A program made the position numbers and the translations under genes. Of a stretch of 8,792 nt of DNA, positions 7,848 through 8,792 are shown piece after piece. The stretch comes from Actinomycetota bacterium (GTDB taxonomy: Bacteria > Actinomycetota > Acidimicrobiia > Spongiisociales > UBA5794). The notes below the pieces were generated by a model. That model had not been told where the DNA came from. It saw nothing but the letters and a program-made list of their open reading frames with translations, and did no database searches. The DNA lies in the NCBI GenBank assembly GCA_003648875.1, contig QMQC01000049.1, positions 1 through 8,792 on the forward strand, in the 5' to 3' direction. Every line of letters begins with the position of its first letter. Position 1 is the stretch's first letter.

Positions 7848-8386
7848 TTACGTTTCCAGAACGCCACGACGAATAACAGGCCCACGCCGACGTTGATGGC
7901 AATATCGGCGACGTTGAATACTGCGAAGAAGCTGAAGTCGATGAAATCGACCACCGCTCCGTCGAGAAGGCCAGGACCTCGGAACACGCGATCAACCAGA
8001 TTGCCAACCGCGCCTCCAAGGACGAGTCCAAGGGAGACCGCTTCCAGTCGTCTGCTGGCATCACCAAGCACATACACGATGAGTGAAACCACCCCGAATG
8101 CGATGACCGCGAGAACCTGTCCACCGCCGCTGAACAGTGAGAAGGATGCACCTGTGTTGAAGGTGCGTCTGAACTGGAAGAAGCCATCGATGACAACGAT
8201 CGGGCCGTCAGCAAGTGCCGTGGTCGCCCACCACTTCGCAAGCTGATCGACGCCGACAACAACCGTTGCCAACGCAACGGCGAATGCTCGATTACTCAGA
8301 GTTGGCTGGCTGCTGCCACTGTGGTCGTCGCGTATGGCAGAGCTTCCAATCTCGCCACCGGGATCGGCTCTCCTGTCACTTCGCAT
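7844..8386 (-). CDS. lspA: Lipoprotein signal peptidase (signal peptidase II)
   Basis: Inner-membrane aspartyl protease that removes the signal peptide from diacylglyceryl-modified prolipoproteins. The 180 residues include four hydrophobic segments, at about 34-50, 90-107, 114-131 and 153-176. Conserved boxes are 'VGVDQLAKWW' (44-53), 'NTGASFSLF' (77-85), 'GNLVDR' (128-133), 'VVDFIDF' (145-151) and 'FNVAD' (157-161). The catalytic dyad is expected to be D147 and D161. The loop between GNLVDR and VVDF is a few residues longer than in gammaproteobacterial enzymes. With the ATG at 8386 there is a hydrophilic extension of about 33 residues before the first membrane segment, and the gene overlaps the TraR/DksA-like gene by 91 bases. 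No ATG, GTG or TTG in this frame lies between 8386 and the first membrane segment; a CTG at 8297-8299 is the only near-start there. The exact start is therefore uncertain. Confidence 0.93.
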   Translation of the reverse strand: MRSDRRADPGGEIGSSAIRDDHSGSSQPTLSNRAFAVALATVVVGVDQLAKWWATTALADGPIVVIDGFFQFRRTFNTGASFSLFSGGGQVLAVIAFGVVSLIVYVLGDASRRLEAVSLGLVLGGAVGNLVDRVFRGPGLLDGAVVDFIDFSFFAVFNVADIAINVGVGLLFVVAFWKRK

Positions 8387-8667
8387 GTCCCGTACAGACC
8401 CTTCTCCATCCGATCCTGCGCATGCAATACCCGTGCAAGCAGATCGCGTGCATTCTGAACCGTCGCCTGATCGATCCCGATCTCGACGTTGATCGCACCA
8501 CCGTCGACATTGTCCGGATCGGCGTTGCGATCAGCAGACCCCTCGGCGATGACGCTCTCCTCACGTTCGCGCTCGTGCTCATCAATGATGTGCTCAAGAC
8601 GTCCACGCTCGACATCAAGCATACGACTGAGTTTCTCAAGTGTCGACGCTGCCAATTCCCTCGTCAT
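8296..8667 (-). CDS. TraR/DksA-like protein with a degenerate zinc finger
   Basis: A 123-residue protein with the DksA/TraR layout. An N-terminal region rich in charged residues is likely a coiled coil (about 8-40, 'STLEKLSRMLDVERGRLEHI'). An acidic middle and a helix at about 67-88 follow, then the finger region 'YGTCEVTGEPIPVARLEALP' (92-111). In the family the finger is C-x2-C-x17-C-x2-C. Here only C95 remains; the other positions are T98, T116 and A119, so zinc binding by four cysteines is not possible, although the surrounding fold residues are kept. DksA acts in the RNA polymerase secondary channel with ppGpp; whether this small relative does so is unknown. ATG at 8667 is preceded by a strong AGGAGGG (8672-8678), spacing 4. 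The last 91 bases also encode the N-terminus of lspA in another frame. First gene of the operon. Confidence 0.85.
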   Translation of the reverse strand: MTRELAASTLEKLSRMLDVERGRLEHIIDEHEREREESVIAEGSADRNADPDNVDGGAINVEIGIDQATVQNARDLLARVLHAQDRMEKGLYGTCEVTGEPIPVARLEALPYATTTVAAASQL

Positions 8668-8688
8668 TATTCCCTCCTAGGCGGTGAA

Positions 8689-8716
8689 AATGTAGCACCA
8701 ACGGGCACATTGTGAA
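8689..8716 (-). promoter_or_regulatory. Candidate promoter of the TraR/DksA-lspA-rluD-WS/DGAT operon
   Basis: Read on the - strand there is a -35-like TTCACA (8711-8716), a 16-base spacer, and a -10-like TACATT (8689-8694) preceded by TG one base upstream (extended -10). This lies about 22 bases ahead of the start codon at 8667, leaving room for a short leader with the ribosome binding site. The -35 matches the sigma-70 consensus at 5 of 6 positions and the -10 at 4 of 6. No experimental support; position and spacing are the main argument. Confidence 0.4.
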
Positions 8717-8730
8717 CAGTTCATGCGGAT

Positions 8731-8745
8731 GCATGGTCACCATGC
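8731..8745. promoter_or_regulatory. 15-base perfect palindrome upstream of the operon promoter
   Basis: The sequence GCATGGT-C-ACCATGC is a perfect inverted repeat with 7-base arms around a single central base. It sits about 15 bases upstream of the candidate -35, a place where an activator or repressor might bind. The rest of the stretch from 8746 to the right edge holds no gene I can support. A short open frame from ATG 8742 runs off the edge, but it is only 17 codons long inside the window and lacks a clear ribosome binding site. Confidence 0.4.
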
Positions 8746-8792
8746 GATTCACAACTGACGACGGAACGCTCGCTGCACTCTCCAACTCACGA

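Noticed and set aside
8742..8792. Possible start of a rightward gene at the window edge
   Set aside because: Only 17 codons are visible, no ribosome binding site precedes the ATG, and the start lies inside the palindrome. It cannot be judged without the next stretch of sequence.

Overview
The window reads as a stretch of chromosome from a moderately high-GC actinobacterium. The evidence is the mix of families: a DnaE with a complete PHP metal site of the mycobacterial type, an actinobacterial-style phosphofructokinase, a wax ester synthase/diacylglycerol acyltransferase (WS/DGAT), an ArsA-like ATPase, and a TraR/DksA-like, lspA, rluD cluster. Acidimicrobiia or a neighbouring deep actinobacterial lineage is my guess; no 16S rRNA or other decisive marker is present. 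Coding density is very high. I see no mobile elements, CRISPR arrays, tRNAs or rRNAs.

Layout, left to right. (1) The 3' end of an ArsA/GET3-like ATPase on the + strand runs in from the left edge to 641. (2) A 73-base gap, 642-714, between convergent genes holds an unusual composite repeat with heptad periodicity and inverted symmetry. (3) dnaE, the replicative polymerase alpha subunit, fills 715-4218 on the - strand. (4) A divergent promoter region of about 210 bases, 4219-4429, contains several palindromes. (5) pfkA lies on the + strand at 4430-5455. (6) A four-gene set on the - strand reads from right to left: a TraR/DksA-like protein (8667-8296), lspA (8386-7844), an RluD-type pseudouridine synthase (7847-6894) and a WS/DGAT acyltransferase (6897-5452). 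Every junction in this set overlaps (91, 4 and 4 bases), so it is very probably one transcript with coupled translation. (7) The right edge, 8668-8792, holds the probable promoter of this operon and a 15-base palindrome.

How the genes relate. pfkA commits carbon to glycolysis, and the WS/DGAT makes storage neutral lipid from acyl-CoA; the two face each other and their stop codons share one CTAG. DnaE replicates the chromosome and probably proofreads with its own PHP domain. LspA matures lipoproteins, and the RluD-type enzyme modifies 23S rRNA.

Most of the window is housekeeping, and I do not see a convincing new multi-gene system. The points most worth a second look are: the TraR/DksA-like protein whose zinc finger has lost three of four cysteines exactly where lspA begins inside it; the coupling of a lipid-storage enzyme to lspA/rluD; the shared-CTAG convergent gene end; the heptad repeat after the ArsA-like gene; and the mixed active-site signature of the phosphofructokinase.
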